From assembly GCA_946409635.1 (NCBI GenBank), contig CAMJXD010000001.1:62001-126000 (forward strand): 64,000 nt of DNA, given 5' to 3'. Source of the stretch: an uncultured Prevotellaceae bacterium. Its GTDB lineage: Bacteria; Bacteroidota; Bacteroidia; Bacteroidales; Muribaculaceae. The notes below the pieces were generated by a model, which saw only the letters and a list, made by a program, of their open reading frames with translations, searched no databases and was not told the origin of the DNA. The stretch's first letter is position 1. Each line of letters opens with the position of its first letter. Shown piece after piece: positions 26,767 through 35,773 of the stretch. The position numbers were made by a program, and so were the translations under genes.

Positions 26767-26799
26767 AGAGCCGCAAAATCTTGCGGCTCTTGTTTTTTT
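26767..26799 (+). terminator. Rho-independent terminator
   Basis: AGAGCCGCAA (26767-26776) pairs with TTGCGGCTCT (26781-26790), 4-nt loop, followed by TG and seven T residues. Ends the OPT transcript. Confidence 0.93.
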
Positions 26800-26865
26800 C
26801 CCTGAGAAGCAATGGCTAGCCCCAACATTACATTTTGAATAATTATAGCAAATTTGTTGTGTGAT

Positions 26866-26897
26866 TTTGGTAATTTGCCAGAAAACAACTACTTTTG
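26866..26897 (+). promoter_or_regulatory. Promoter of the third BspA-like gene
   Basis: TTTG (26866-26869), 20-base spacer, TACTTTTG (26890-26897), an exact consensus match, 71 bases before the ATG. Confidence 0.8.
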
Positions 26898-26967
26898 CCC
26901 CTGATTTTCTAGGCATTCATTAGCATTCTGCAATCAAAATAACAATTTGACAATAACAATATTCCAA

Positions 26968-29253
26968 ATGATGAAAACAAGTATCAAAACCGCACTTTTA
27001 GCCTTGACAATCCTATTGCCGGCACTTGCTTGGGCCCACGACTTTGAAGTAGATGGCATCTATTACAACCTGAACGGCAACGAGGCCACTGTGACTTATC
27101 AAGGGATGAATCCCACTCAATATGATGAGTACACTGGTCAAGTAGTGATTCCCGAAACCGTCACTCATGACGGCATCACCTATGCGGTAACGGCCATTGG
27201 CCCAAACGCATTTGAACGCAACTCCAACCTCACGAGCGTTGAGATGTCCAACGCTATCACCGCTATCGGCGACTACGCGTTCTCTTACTGCTCGCGAATG
27301 ACCCGCATCGTTATCGGGAATTCAGTCACTCACATTGGCAACGGCGCATTCTCATACTGCGACGCTCTGTCGGATTTAACCCTTGGCGAAGCCGTCCACT
27401 TCATCGGCTCCTGGGCATTTAGCAGTTGCAGCAATCTGACGACTCTAACCATCCCTAACTCAGTGATATCCATCGGCGAGTCAGCCTTCAGGAACTGCAG
27501 TGGATTGACGAGCGTGGAGATGGGTACTGCAGTCACCGACATCGCCAAGGATGCGTTTGTCGGTTGCTCCAATCTGCAGCGCGTCACCACCACAAACATT
27601 GCAGCATGGGCTAAGACCAACTTTGAAAACGAGAAAGCCAATCCGCTGTATTTTGCCAAACATCTTTACTTGAATGGCACCGAGGTAACAAATGTAACCA
27701 TTCCCGGCTATTTCACGGCCATCGGCAGCTATGCGTTTGTCGGCGCCACGAGCCTGACGAGCGCAACTATCCCCAGCTCAATCACCAGCATCGGCAACGG
27801 TGCTTTCAATAGCTGTACCAACCTGACGGCTGTGACCATCCCCAATTCGGTCACCGCCATCGGCAAGAGCGCATTCTCGGGCTGCAGCAACCTGCAGAAT
27901 GTGACCATACCCAATTCGGTCATTACCCTAGGCTCTGGCGCATTTGCCGATTGCAGCAGTTTGACGAGCGTGTCAATCGGTAACTCAGTCACCACGATTG
28001 ACGACATGACTTTTTGCCGTTGCCAGGCACTGACTGGCGTCACTATTCCCAACTCCGTCACCGCAATCGGCAGCAACGCCTTTGCAGGATGCAGTAACCT
28101 GGCCGCTGTGACCTTTGGCAATTCGGTCACCTCGATTGGCTCCGCCGCATTCATCAGCTGTAGCAGCCTGACGAGCGTCACCCTCCCCGAGGGTGTCACC
28201 ACCATCGGCGCTAACGCCTTCCAATACTGCTCCGTCATGACGAGCATCCTCATCCCCAGCACAGTCACGACTATCGGCTCGAGGGCCTTCTCAAGCTGCC
28301 CAATGTTGACCAGCATCAAGGTTCCCGACTCGGTGACCACCTTGGGCAACAGCGCCTTTGACGGCTGTTCCAGCATGACGAGCGCAACCCTCAGCAATGC
28401 CCTCACCATGATTAATTACGGTCTATTCCGTGATTGCACCAGCCTGACGAATGTGACAATCCCCAACGCTGTCACTTCAATCGGCAATACCGCATTTTAC
28501 GGCTGCAGTGCCCTCACCGACGTGGTCATTCCCAATTCAGTCACCACCATCGGCATCAGTGCGTTTGAGAATTGCAGCTCCATGACGAGCGTGAGCCTGA
28601 GCAATTCCATTACTGTTATCAACGATAACACATTTTCGGGTTGCAGCACCCTGGAGAGCGTGATCATCCCCAAGGGTGTCACCACGATTGGCTACAACGC
28701 TTTCGCAAACTGCTATGGACTGGCAAGCGTGACTATCCCGACCACCATCACATCGCTGCCCTACTATGCGTTTGAGAACTGCTATCATATTTCGTCTTTA
28801 ACGCTGACCGGTGAAGGTGAGTGGAGAGGCGGAACCATCATGATTCAGAGGCCTGTCGAGGTGTACATCAACAGCCAGATCACCGGGGTAAAGGGCATGT
28901 ACCTCAAGCCTTCTCATGTTTATTGCACGGCTATGACGCCTCCCGTCTGCGATGGTAATTCATTCACAGATTATTCAGGCACCCTCCACGTACCCGCCTC
29001 GGCAGTGGCTGCTTACAGCACTGCTGACTACTGGAAAAATTTCACGCATATTGTTGGCGATGCAACCGAGTTTGGTGATGTGAACATGGACGGCTCGGTG
29101 AACATCAGCGACGTGATCAGCGCCATCAATTATCTGAGCAACAACGACACCACCGGCATCAACATCGTCAATGCCGACATGAACAACGATGGAACCGTCA
29201 CCATCACCGACGTAATCGCTTTGATCAACATGATTGTCGGCTCAAACGACTAA
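26968..29253 (+). CDS. BspA-like leucine-rich-repeat surface protein with C-terminal dockerin-type pair
   Basis: 761 residues from the ATG at 26968 (an in-frame TTG at 26947 and a second ATG at 26971 are alternatives). The signal peptide ends LAWAHD, followed by the beta module FEVDGIYYNLNG. About 20 LRR_5 repeats of ~23 residues fill residues 60-620, each like SVTAIGSNAFAGCSNLAAVTI. The C-terminus has two calcium-loop repeats (GDVNMDGSVNISDVI and DMNNDGTVTITDVI), i.e. a dockerin type I pair, as in the giant protein at 6-10.6 kb. No cohesin is visible in this window. Probably a cell-surface adhesin; the attachment mode is unknown. Confidence 0.88.
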   Translation: MMKTSIKTALLALTILLPALAWAHDFEVDGIYYNLNGNEATVTYQGMNPTQYDEYTGQVVIPETVTHDGITYAVTAIGPNAFERNSNLTSVEMSNAITAIGDYAFSYCSRMTRIVIGNSVTHIGNGAFSYCDALSDLTLGEAVHFIGSWAFSSCSNLTTLTIPNSVISIGESAFRNCSGLTSVEMGTAVTDIAKDAFVGCSNLQRVTTTNIAAWAKTNFENEKANPLYFAKHLYLNGTEVTNVTIPGYFTAIGSYAFVGATSLTSATIPSSITSIGNGAFNSCTNLTAVTIPNSVTAIGKSAFSGCSNLQNVTIPNSVITLGSGAFADCSSLTSVSIGNSVTTIDDMTFCRCQALTGVTIPNSVTAIGSNAFAGCSNLAAVTFGNSVTSIGSAAFISCSSLTSVTLPEGVTTIGANAFQYCSVMTSILIPSTVTTIGSRAFSSCPMLTSIKVPDSVTTLGNSAFDGCSSMTSATLSNALTMINYGLFRDCTSLTNVTIPNAVTSIGNTAFYGCSALTDVVIPNSVTTIGISAFENCSSMTSVSLSNSITVINDNTFSGCSTLESVIIPKGVTTIGYNAFANCYGLASVTIPTTITSLPYYAFENCYHISSLTLTGEGEWRGGTIMIQRPVEVYINSQITGVKGMYLKPSHVYCTAMTPPVCDGNSFTDYSGTLHVPASAVAAYSTADYWKNFTHIVGDATEFGDVNMDGSVNISDVISAINYLSNNDTTGINIVNADMNNDGTVTITDVIALINMIVGSND

Positions 29254-29338
29254 AGGAAAGACAATCGGTAGCTCTAACTCGGCAAATCAATAGCCAGTGT
29301 AACACGACAGCCCGACGTGTGGTGGCGGTGCCCGGTCA

Positions 29339-30742
29339 TCACGGTTTGACCACGCGCTTGAGCCAAGTGACGATGTCTTCTATCACGACAGGAGACATCG
29401 TCTCCTTGATGCCGGCATAGTCGAGAAGGTTGTCCTGGCCCGAACAGTCCTGGAAGAGGTGGTTCAGGTTCTCATAGGCCTTGACAGTGGCATGAGGCAC
29501 ATGACGGGAGATGGCAGCCAGGTTTGCATCGCTGCCCACCTGAAAGTCGAGCGCTCCGTTCACGGCCAGCATGGGGCACTTCACGTGCTCCAGGTCCCAA
29601 GCGGGATCATACTGCAGCATCTCGCAATTCTTAGGGGTGATGTTTTGCTCGACCATGGCCTCATTGAAATCGCTTGCGGTGTACTCGGGATACTTCGGCA
29701 GGGCCTGTTCCAGGTAATGCTGATAGTAGGGGTCCTCGGCCAGCATGGCGAGCATGCGCTCCCGCATGACGGTGGTATCCCTCTCGGTGCCAATGATGGC
29801 ATACACCTTTTCATAGAAGCGCTTCTCGGCTTCGTCTCGATTGATGCCCATCACGCGTTCTATGTCCCACTTGCTCGTCAAGGCATACTCATAGTGGGGC
29901 AAGCCCACGCCGGCCATCGACACGATAAAGGCAATCTCGTCGGGATACTGTGCCGCATTCATGATTGCGATGATACCACCCTCGCTGTGGCCCAGGATGC
30001 CCACGCGCGAGGCATCCACCTCGGGCCGGGAAGCCAGATAACGCACCGCCGCCATGGCATCGCCGGCCAGTTGTGCGGTGGGGTCGGTACAGTGGCCGCC
30101 TGTCGAGGCACCCACGCCGCGCTTGTCATAGCGCAGCACGGCAAAACCCTGGCGGCTCAGGGCATCGGCCAGCAGGAGATGAGCCTTGTGGCCGAACATG
30201 CTCTCGTCGCGGTCGAGCATGCCGCTGCCCACAACCAGTACCACTCCGGGGAATTTGTCGCCCTCATTGGGCAAGGTCAATGTACCGGCCAGCGTGATAT
30301 CGCCGTTGGTCAGCGTGACGTCCTCGCTGTGGTAGGGCTTATGAGTGTCGGCAAGGATGGCAGCCACCTGAGGCCGGTCGGCCAGGTAGTTGCTGTCTTG
30401 AGTCATGCTCAGCTTCATGTTCATGTCGCCCTGCGAGTACCAGCCCGTGAGCCTGTCACCGGCCAGCCGAGCCTGATAGGTAGCCTGGACGATAGGCATG
30501 TCGATACTCAGGGAATCATTGTCGATGGTTGCTGTCGCGTCCAGGCCATAGGCCTGCTGCATCGGGGAGTCCCAGGTGACGGCGACGCTGTCTCCCTGCT
30601 GACTGATGTGGAACACGAGATTCATTGAGTACGGTCCGCCCGCGAGGGTCCCATACCACGAGCCGTTGAAACTTGCACGCTGAGCCATGGAGTTGGCAAC
30701 CATGGCGATAGTAAGCAATAGTGAAAAAATCATGCGCTTCAT
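29339..30742 (-). CDS. Exported two-domain alpha/beta hydrolase (dienelactone-hydrolase-like)
   Basis: 467 residues from the ATG at 30742; the frame runs further upstream but the signal peptide (MKRMIFSLLLTIAMVANSMAQ) fixes the start. Residues ~22-125 are an all-beta domain (FNGSWYGTLAGG onward). Residues ~150-467 are an alpha/beta hydrolase with nucleophile elbow GHSEGG (Ser near 257), an acid candidate in NGALDFQVG, and His in ENLNHLF. The block YDKRGVGAS is typical of bacterial secreted acyl hydrolases annotated as peptidase S9-like or serine aminopeptidase-like. Substrate unknown. Confidence 0.8.
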   Translation of the reverse strand: MKRMIFSLLLTIAMVANSMAQRASFNGSWYGTLAGGPYSMNLVFHISQQGDSVAVTWDSPMQQAYGLDATATIDNDSLSIDMPIVQATYQARLAGDRLTGWYSQGDMNMKLSMTQDSNYLADRPQVAAILADTHKPYHSEDVTLTNGDITLAGTLTLPNEGDKFPGVVLVVGSGMLDRDESMFGHKAHLLLADALSRQGFAVLRYDKRGVGASTGGHCTDPTAQLAGDAMAAVRYLASRPEVDASRVGILGHSEGGIIAIMNAAQYPDEIAFIVSMAGVGLPHYEYALTSKWDIERVMGINRDEAEKRFYEKVYAIIGTERDTTVMRERMLAMLAEDPYYQHYLEQALPKYPEYTASDFNEAMVEQNITPKNCEMLQYDPAWDLEHVKCPMLAVNGALDFQVGSDANLAAISRHVPHATVKAYENLNHLFQDCSGQDNLLDYAGIKETMSPVVIEDIVTWLKRVVKP

Positions 30743-30870
30743 AGTTTTTCTTGTTGTTTTATGGTTGTTGTGAATCGTTGTTTGCCTGTTAGACGCACGA
30801 CACCATCCAAAAGCTACAGAAAACCACAGGAAAATCGGCAAAAACTGATGATGACACTAGCTCCTTGAAC

Positions 30871-30906
30871 AAAAAAAGAGGCGACAATGGTAGTTGTCGT
30901 CCCTCT
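30871..30906 (-). terminator. Terminator of tRNA-Ser
   Basis: On the minus strand AGAGG and CGACAA (separated by a 2-nt bulge) pair with TTGTCG and CCTCT around a 6-nt loop, followed by seven T residues (A at 30871-30877 on plus). It lies eight bases past the tRNA. Confidence 0.85.
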
Positions 30907-30913
30907 ATCAGGG

Positions 30914-31001
30914 CGGAGTGACCGAGATTCGAACTCGGGATACGCTTTTGACGTATACACGCTTTCCAGGCGTGCCTCTTCAGCCACTCGAGCATCACTC
31001 C
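30914..31001 (-). tRNA. tRNA-Ser (anticodon GGA)
   Basis: 88-nt class II tRNA. Acceptor GGAGTGA (31001-30995) pairs with TCACTCC, followed by discriminator G; CCA is not encoded. The anticodon loop contains TGGAAAG with anticodon GGA. A long variable arm (GTATACG...CGTATC) and the T-arm GAGTTCGAATCTC are clear. Reads UCC/UCU serine codons. Confidence 0.96.
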
Positions 31002-31018
31002 AGGCGCAAATTGCGGGG

Positions 31019-31051
31019 CAAAGGTAATACATTTTGGCCGTAATTTGCAAG
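31019..31051 (-). promoter_or_regulatory. Promoter of tRNA-Ser
   Basis: On the minus strand CTTG (31048-31051), 21-base spacer, TACCTTTG (31019-31026), 18 bases before the tRNA 5' end. Confidence 0.7.
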
Positions 31052-31069
31052 TTTTTGTCGTTTTTTTGT

Positions 31070-31077
31070 TAAATTTG
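31070..31077 (+). promoter_or_regulatory. Candidate -7 box of the helicase gene
   Basis: TAAATTTG, exact TAnnTTTG match, only five bases before the ATG at 31083; a TTTG at 31044-31047 gives a 22-base spacer. If used, the mRNA would be nearly leaderless. Confidence 0.4.
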
Positions 31078-31082
31078 TACCC

Positions 31083-32552
31083 ATGAATAACAACGACCGA
31101 CTGCATAACTACAGCAACACCGGCGGCGCCGATCGCCAGGACCCGCGCGTCAAGCAACTGGCAGTGGATGTGCTGCGCTGGCTCCCCTATGACCCCAACG
31201 ATGACCAGATGCTGGTCATCGTGGCGCTTGCCCATTTCCTGTTGTATGCGCCCGAGCGGTCGGTGTTCATCCTGGGCGGCTATGCCGGCACGGGCAAGAC
31301 GTCGCTCACGGGAGCTATCGTCAAGGCGCTGCACCAGCAGGGCGTGAAATCGGTGCTGATGGCCCCGACTGGGCGTGCGGCACACATCTTCAGCGAGTAC
31401 TCGGGGCATCCTGCCTACACGATACACCGCCGCATCTATCGGCAACAGGGCTACGGCATCGATGCCTTCGCGCTGGCCGAGAACAAGCTGTCCAGCGCTG
31501 TGTTCATCATCGACGAGGCCTCGATGATCAGCAACTCGAGCGACGGGTCAAGTTTCGGCAGCGGGAGGCTGCTCGAGGACCTCATCGGCTATGTCTACAA
31601 CGGCATGGGATGCAAGATGGTGCTCATGGGCGACAACGCACAGTTGCCTCCCGTGGGACAACTCATCAGCCCGGCCCTTGACGACGAGGTGCTGCGCTCG
31701 CTGGGGCTGACGACCTACGGCGTGTTTCTGCGGCAGATTGCCCGCCAGGCCGAGGAGAGCGGCATCCTGCACAACGCCACGCTGCTGCGCCAGGCGATGG
31801 AAGACGGCATGCTGGGCCGTCCGCATTTCGACCTGGAGGGCATGGAAGATATCCAGACGGTCTCGAGCGAGTTCCTGCTGGAGACCATCAGCGACTGCTA
31901 CGACCGCGACGGCATGGGCGAGACCATCATCGTGACCCGCAGCAACAAGCGAGCCACATTATTTAATATGGGCGTGCGCAACTCGATCCTGTACCGTGAG
32001 GACATGCTCGTGAGCGATGACATGCTGCTCGTGGCCAAGAACAACTACTACTGGGCACGAGACTATGAGCAGCTCGACTTTATCGCCAACGGCGACGTGT
32101 GCCGCGTGCGCCGCGTGTGGGGCGACATTGAGCAGCGCTATGGGCTGCGGTTTGCCAACGTCACGGTCGAGTTTCCCGACCACGGCGGCCTGGAGATGGA
32201 CTGCAAGATCGTGGTCGACTGCCTGTTGAGCGACACGCCTGCGCTCGACCGCGAGCAGAGCGAGCGCCTATTCAACGAGGTGTGGAACGAACTCACCGGT
32301 GACAAGCGCTCGCGCTACAAGCAGCTCAAGGAACATCCCTACTTCAATGCGCTGCAGGTCAAGTATGCCTATGCCGTGACGTGCCACAAGGCACAGGGCG
32401 GCCAGTGGCGCAACGTGTTTATCGACATGGGCGGCATCATGCCCGACGCCATGCAGTCGATGGACTTCTACCGCTGGCTCTACACCGCCATCACCCGTGC
32501 CCGCGACCACGTCTACCTCATCAACTGGATCAACGACCCGGCTAGCACGTGA
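31083..32552 (+). CDS. RecD-like superfamily 1B DNA helicase (AAA ATPase)
   Basis: 489 residues, shorter than full RecD2. Walker A is GGYAGTGKTS (about residue 66), motif Ia region MAPTGRAAHIFSE, Walker B VFIIDEASMIS (about 140), and motif III MGDNAQLPPVG (about 182). The C-terminal UvrD_C_2 region has YAVTCHKAQGGQW and the end motif YTAITRARDHVYL. It is a 5'-3' type helicase by family, likely in DNA repair or recombination. No RecB or RecC partners lie nearby, so this is a stand-alone RecD/Dda-like enzyme. Confidence 0.9.
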   Translation: MNNNDRLHNYSNTGGADRQDPRVKQLAVDVLRWLPYDPNDDQMLVIVALAHFLLYAPERSVFILGGYAGTGKTSLTGAIVKALHQQGVKSVLMAPTGRAAHIFSEYSGHPAYTIHRRIYRQQGYGIDAFALAENKLSSAVFIIDEASMISNSSDGSSFGSGRLLEDLIGYVYNGMGCKMVLMGDNAQLPPVGQLISPALDDEVLRSLGLTTYGVFLRQIARQAEESGILHNATLLRQAMEDGMLGRPHFDLEGMEDIQTVSSEFLLETISDCYDRDGMGETIIVTRSNKRATLFNMGVRNSILYREDMLVSDDMLLVAKNNYYWARDYEQLDFIANGDVCRVRRVWGDIEQRYGLRFANVTVEFPDHGGLEMDCKIVVDCLLSDTPALDREQSERLFNEVWNELTGDKRSRYKQLKEHPYFNALQVKYAYAVTCHKAQGGQWRNVFIDMGGIMPDAMQSMDFYRWLYTAITRARDHVYLINWINDPAST

Positions 32553-32595
32553 CAACTTTTTTGTTACCGAGCGCGCTAAACCCATAACTTTATAT

Positions 32596-32603
32596 TACCT
32601 TTG
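32596..32603 (+). promoter_or_regulatory. Candidate -7 box of the endonuclease gene
   Basis: TACCTTTG, exact TAnnTTTG match, 31 bases before the ATG at 32635. No TTTG at the expected distance. Confidence 0.45.
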
Positions 32604-32634
32604 TGGCTCATAATCAACCTCATTCCTTGCAACG

Positions 32635-34329
32635 ATGATACACAAGAGACTACTCCACATTGCCGCCATACTGCTGACGGCAGCCACATGGACCGATGCG
32701 AGTGCCGGCATTCCTGAGGGATACTACGACTCGCTGGACGGCAAGAGCGGCGTGATGTTGAAGAATGCCATCCATGAGTTGACGTTGCAGCACACGGTGC
32801 TCAGCTACAACAGCCTGTGGAACTACTTTCGCGACACCGACTGCTACCCCGACAACCCGAGCCGGGTGTGGGACATGTACAGCGACAAGTACTACTACTT
32901 CGGCAGCACATGGGGCATGAACCGCGAACACTCGCTGCCCAAGAGCTGGTGGGCCCCGTCGGGCGAGAACGAGAACACCTCGCTCTACCCCAGCTACACC
33001 GACATCATGCACCTCTACCCTGCCGACGCTCAAGCCAACACTGCCAAGAACTACTGGCCGCTGGGCGAGGTGTCGACAGCGACCTATGACAACGGCGTGA
33101 CACGCGTGGGCTCGCCCAAGACGGGCCAGGGCGGCGGTGCCAACACCGTGTTTGAGCCCGACGATCGCTACAAGGGCGACTTTGCCCGCACCTACTTCTA
33201 CATGGCCTGCACCTACCAGCACTACAAGTGGCGCCACACCTTCATGCTCACCAACAGCAGCTGGCAGACCCTGAACGACTGGTCGATCGATCTGCTGTGC
33301 CGCTGGGCGCGCAACGATGCCGTGAGCGACAAGGAGGTAGACCGCAACGATGCCGTGCAGCGTTGTCAGAACAACCGCAACCCGTTCATCGACTTCCCCG
33401 ACCTGTTTGAATACATCTGGGGCAACAAGCAGGGCCAGGCATTCTACACCGGCGGCGAACAGCAGCCTGACTATCAAGGCGATCCCGAACTCATCGCGCC
33501 CACCCAGGGCACGGTGCTCGACTTTGGAGAGGTGGCACTGGGCAAGTCGCTGGACTATACCATCTACGTCAAGGGACGCGGCCTGACCAATCCGCTGTCG
33601 TTGCAGCTCTATCGCTATGACTACGAGATGTTCAGCATCCCCGTCAACAGCGTGAGCCGCACTGCCGCCAACAGTGCCCAGGGTTATCCCCTGAAGATTA
33701 CTTACACGCCTACGGCCATCGGTGAGCACACAGCCCGCCTGCTCATTCACGACGGTGGCCTGACCGGTAGCGTGGGCGTCGAGCTTCGGGCACGATGCAT
33801 GCCAGTTCCCAGCCTGAGCGTCCTGCAGGCACTCAGCGCCACGGGCATCGATGACACCCACTATGTAGCCAACTGGAAAGCGGCTTCCGAGCAGGTTGAC
33901 TACTACGTCATCACCCGCACCGTGTACAGCCTCAACACCGGTGAGACGATAACCGAGACCTTCAACACCGACGACAGCCAGACGACAAGCTACACATTTG
34001 ATGACCGCAAGCCTGGCGAGACCCACACCTATTATGTGCAGTCCTATCGGCTGGGATACATGAGTGAGCCGTCTAACGTCATCACCATCGATGCCAGCGG
34101 CATCACCGGCATCGAGGCCGACAAACCTCTGCAGGTGCTCAACATGGACGGCGGCATCCTCATCAAGTGCAGCGAGGACATGGGTCCGGCAACGGTCTAT
34201 GACATGGCCGGCCGCGTCGTGAGCCGCATCAGCAACCTCACCGACGACACCGTCATCGAGCTGCCACGCGGCATCTACCTGCTCACCACGTCAACAAACC
34301 GCAGCGCCTGGAAAGTGGCCGTGCAGTAA
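32635..34329 (+). CDS. Secreted endonuclease I family nuclease with T9SS-type tail
   Basis: 564 residues. The signal peptide ends DASAG (about residue 25). Residues ~25-270 are an endonuclease I (EndA/NucM) domain, with the His-metal motif WGMNREHSLPKSWW and DIMHLYPADAQANTAK. Next comes a beta-sandwich domain (about 285-385), an FN3-like domain (about 390-480), and a C-terminal ~75-residue sorting domain ending in YDMAGRVVSRISN and LPRGIYLLTTSTN, typical of type A T9SS tails. It likely degrades extracellular DNA for nutrient or biofilm use. Its terminator is shared with the oxidoreductase cluster on the other strand. Confidence 0.88.
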   Translation: MIHKRLLHIAAILLTAATWTDASAGIPEGYYDSLDGKSGVMLKNAIHELTLQHTVLSYNSLWNYFRDTDCYPDNPSRVWDMYSDKYYYFGSTWGMNREHSLPKSWWAPSGENENTSLYPSYTDIMHLYPADAQANTAKNYWPLGEVSTATYDNGVTRVGSPKTGQGGGANTVFEPDDRYKGDFARTYFYMACTYQHYKWRHTFMLTNSSWQTLNDWSIDLLCRWARNDAVSDKEVDRNDAVQRCQNNRNPFIDFPDLFEYIWGNKQGQAFYTGGEQQPDYQGDPELIAPTQGTVLDFGEVALGKSLDYTIYVKGRGLTNPLSLQLYRYDYEMFSIPVNSVSRTAANSAQGYPLKITYTPTAIGEHTARLLIHDGGLTGSVGVELRARCMPVPSLSVLQALSATGIDDTHYVANWKAASEQVDYYVITRTVYSLNTGETITETFNTDDSQTTSYTFDDRKPGETHTYYVQSYRLGYMSEPSNVITIDASGITGIEADKPLQVLNMDGGILIKCSEDMGPATVYDMAGRVVSRISNLTDDTVIELPRGIYLLTTSTNRSAWKVAVQ

Positions 34330-34365
34330 CAGAAGAAGAGACCCAAGCAACACGACCCGAGCAAA

Positions 34366-34397
34366 ACAAGCGGTTGGCCACTTGGCCAACCGCTTGT
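34366..34397. terminator. Bidirectional perfect hairpin terminator
   Basis: A 14-bp perfect stem: the core AAGCGGTTGGCC (34368-34379) pairs with GGCCAACCGCTT (34384-34395), loop ACTT, extended by CA/TG. Between convergent genes. Confidence 0.9.
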
Positions 34398-34428
34398 AGT
34401 TCAATGATGTGCAACAGGATACGGTGGA

Positions 34429-34968
34429 TTATTCCTTGATGAGGTTTCCACCTTCCTTGAGAGCCTCCTCGTTGAGGGGGATGAGGTGCCAGTGGCGCTC
34501 GGGAAGGGTCTTCTTCAGGGCCTTGAGCACGCTCTCGATGGTCACCATGGGGCGAACCTTGAGCATCGAACCCAGGACGATCATGTTGAAGGTCTTGGAG
34601 TTCTTCATCTCGATAGACTTCTCGGTAGCATCGATAGGATAAATCTTGATGTCGGTGCGGGTGGGTTTCTTGTGGATGCCATAGGTGTCATACATCAGGA
34701 TGCCACCGGGTTTCACCTTGCTCTCAAACTTGTCGAGCGACTGCTGGTTGAGGACAACCACTACATCGTAGGTGTTCAGGACGGGCGAGCTGATGCGCTC
34801 ATCGCTCACGATGACGGTAACGTTGGCTGTACCACCGCGCTGCTCGGGACCGTAAGAGGGGAGCCAGCACACTTCCTTGTCTTCCATCAGACCCGAGTAG
34901 GCCAGGATCTTACCCATTGACAATACACCCTGTCCGCCGAATCCGGCAATAACTATTTCGTTAATCAT
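34429..34968 (-). CDS. 2-oxoacid:ferredoxin oxidoreductase, gamma subunit
   Basis: 179-residue gamma subunit of a four-subunit 2-oxoacid:ferredoxin oxidoreductase, which oxidatively decarboxylates a 2-oxoacid to acyl-CoA and reduces ferredoxin. The N-terminus GFGGQGVLSMGKILA is the family glycine loop, and SYGPEQRGGTANV is a second hallmark. It is last in the cluster, 18 bases after the beta subunit. Bacteroidota clusters with this layout are usually annotated as 3-methyl-2-oxobutanoate (VOR) or 2-oxoglutarate (KOR) enzymes; sequence reading alone cannot decide the substrate. Confidence 0.9.
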   Translation of the reverse strand: MINEIVIAGFGGQGVLSMGKILAYSGLMEDKEVCWLPSYGPEQRGGTANVTVIVSDERISSPVLNTYDVVVVLNQQSLDKFESKVKPGGILMYDTYGIHKKPTRTDIKIYPIDATEKSIEMKNSKTFNMIVLGSMLKVRPMVTIESVLKALKKTLPERHWHLIPLNEEALKEGGNLIKE

Positions 34969-34986
34969 AATAGTGTCTTCTAAATT

Positions 34987-35766
34987 TTAGCGTTGAATAC
35001 CATCTTCCAAATTCTTCAAGTCTCCCAGAGGATACTTGGCGAACATATTCTCTTCCATCCACTTGTTGGCCTTCTCGGGAGTGAGCTTCCAACCGGTGTT
35101 GCAAGCGCTCACGATCTCGACTACCGAGGTGCCCTTGCAGTTGATGCTGTTCTCGAATGCCTTGCGCAGGGCGGCTTTGGCCTTGCGGACGTTGGCAGGC
35201 GTGTGAACGCTCTGACGGGTAACATAGCAGGTGCCATCGAGCTGAGCCAGCAGCGGGGTGATAGCCAGGGGATAACCATTCAGGTCCGGACGGCGGCCGT
35301 AGGGGCAGGTTGCCGTCTTCTGGCCCAGCAGAGTGGTGGGAGCCATCTGACCACCGGTCATACCGTAGATAGCATTGTTGATAAAGATGATAGCGATGTT
35401 CTCACCACGGTTGCAAGCGTGAATCGACTCGCACGTACCGATAGCCGAGAAGTCACCGTCGCCCTGGTAGGTGAACACCAGGTTCTCGGGCCAGAGGCGC
35501 TTAACAGCGGTTGCCAGTGCGGTAGCACGGCCGTGGGGAGCCTCTTCCCAGTCAACGTCGATGTAGTTGTAGGCAAATACGGCGCAGCCCACGGGCGAAA
35601 CGCCTACCGTCTTCTCAGCAACACCCATTTCCTCGATGACCTGGGCAACGAGTTTGTGTACAACGCCATGGCTGCAACCAGGGCAGTAGTGCATGTGAAC
35701 TTGGTTCAGCAGCGCAGGTGCAGAATAAACTTTATTCTCAGGTTTAATGATATCGTTCAGTTCCAT
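34987..35766 (-). CDS. 2-oxoacid:ferredoxin oxidoreductase, thiamine-diphosphate (beta) subunit
   Basis: 259 residues. The TPP-binding subunit: HYCPGCSHGVVHKL near the N-terminus (with a conserved Cys pair), the GDGDFSAIGTCESIHACNRGENIAIIFINNAIYG block holds the TPP-Mg motif GDG..(N)N, and MTGGQMAPTT follows. It is seven bases after the alpha subunit gene. It catalyses decarboxylation and passes electrons towards the cluster subunits. Assignment is secure; substrate preference (branched-chain, 2-oxoglutarate) is open. Confidence 0.92.
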   Translation of the reverse strand: MELNDIIKPENKVYSAPALLNQVHMHYCPGCSHGVVHKLVAQVIEEMGVAEKTVGVSPVGCAVFAYNYIDVDWEEAPHGRATALATAVKRLWPENLVFTYQGDGDFSAIGTCESIHACNRGENIAIIFINNAIYGMTGGQMAPTTLLGQKTATCPYGRRPDLNGYPLAITPLLAQLDGTCYVTRQSVHTPANVRKAKAALRKAFENSINCKGTSVVEIVSACNTGWKLTPEKANKWMEENMFAKYPLGDLKNLEDGIQR

Positions 35767-35773
35767 TGCGTTA

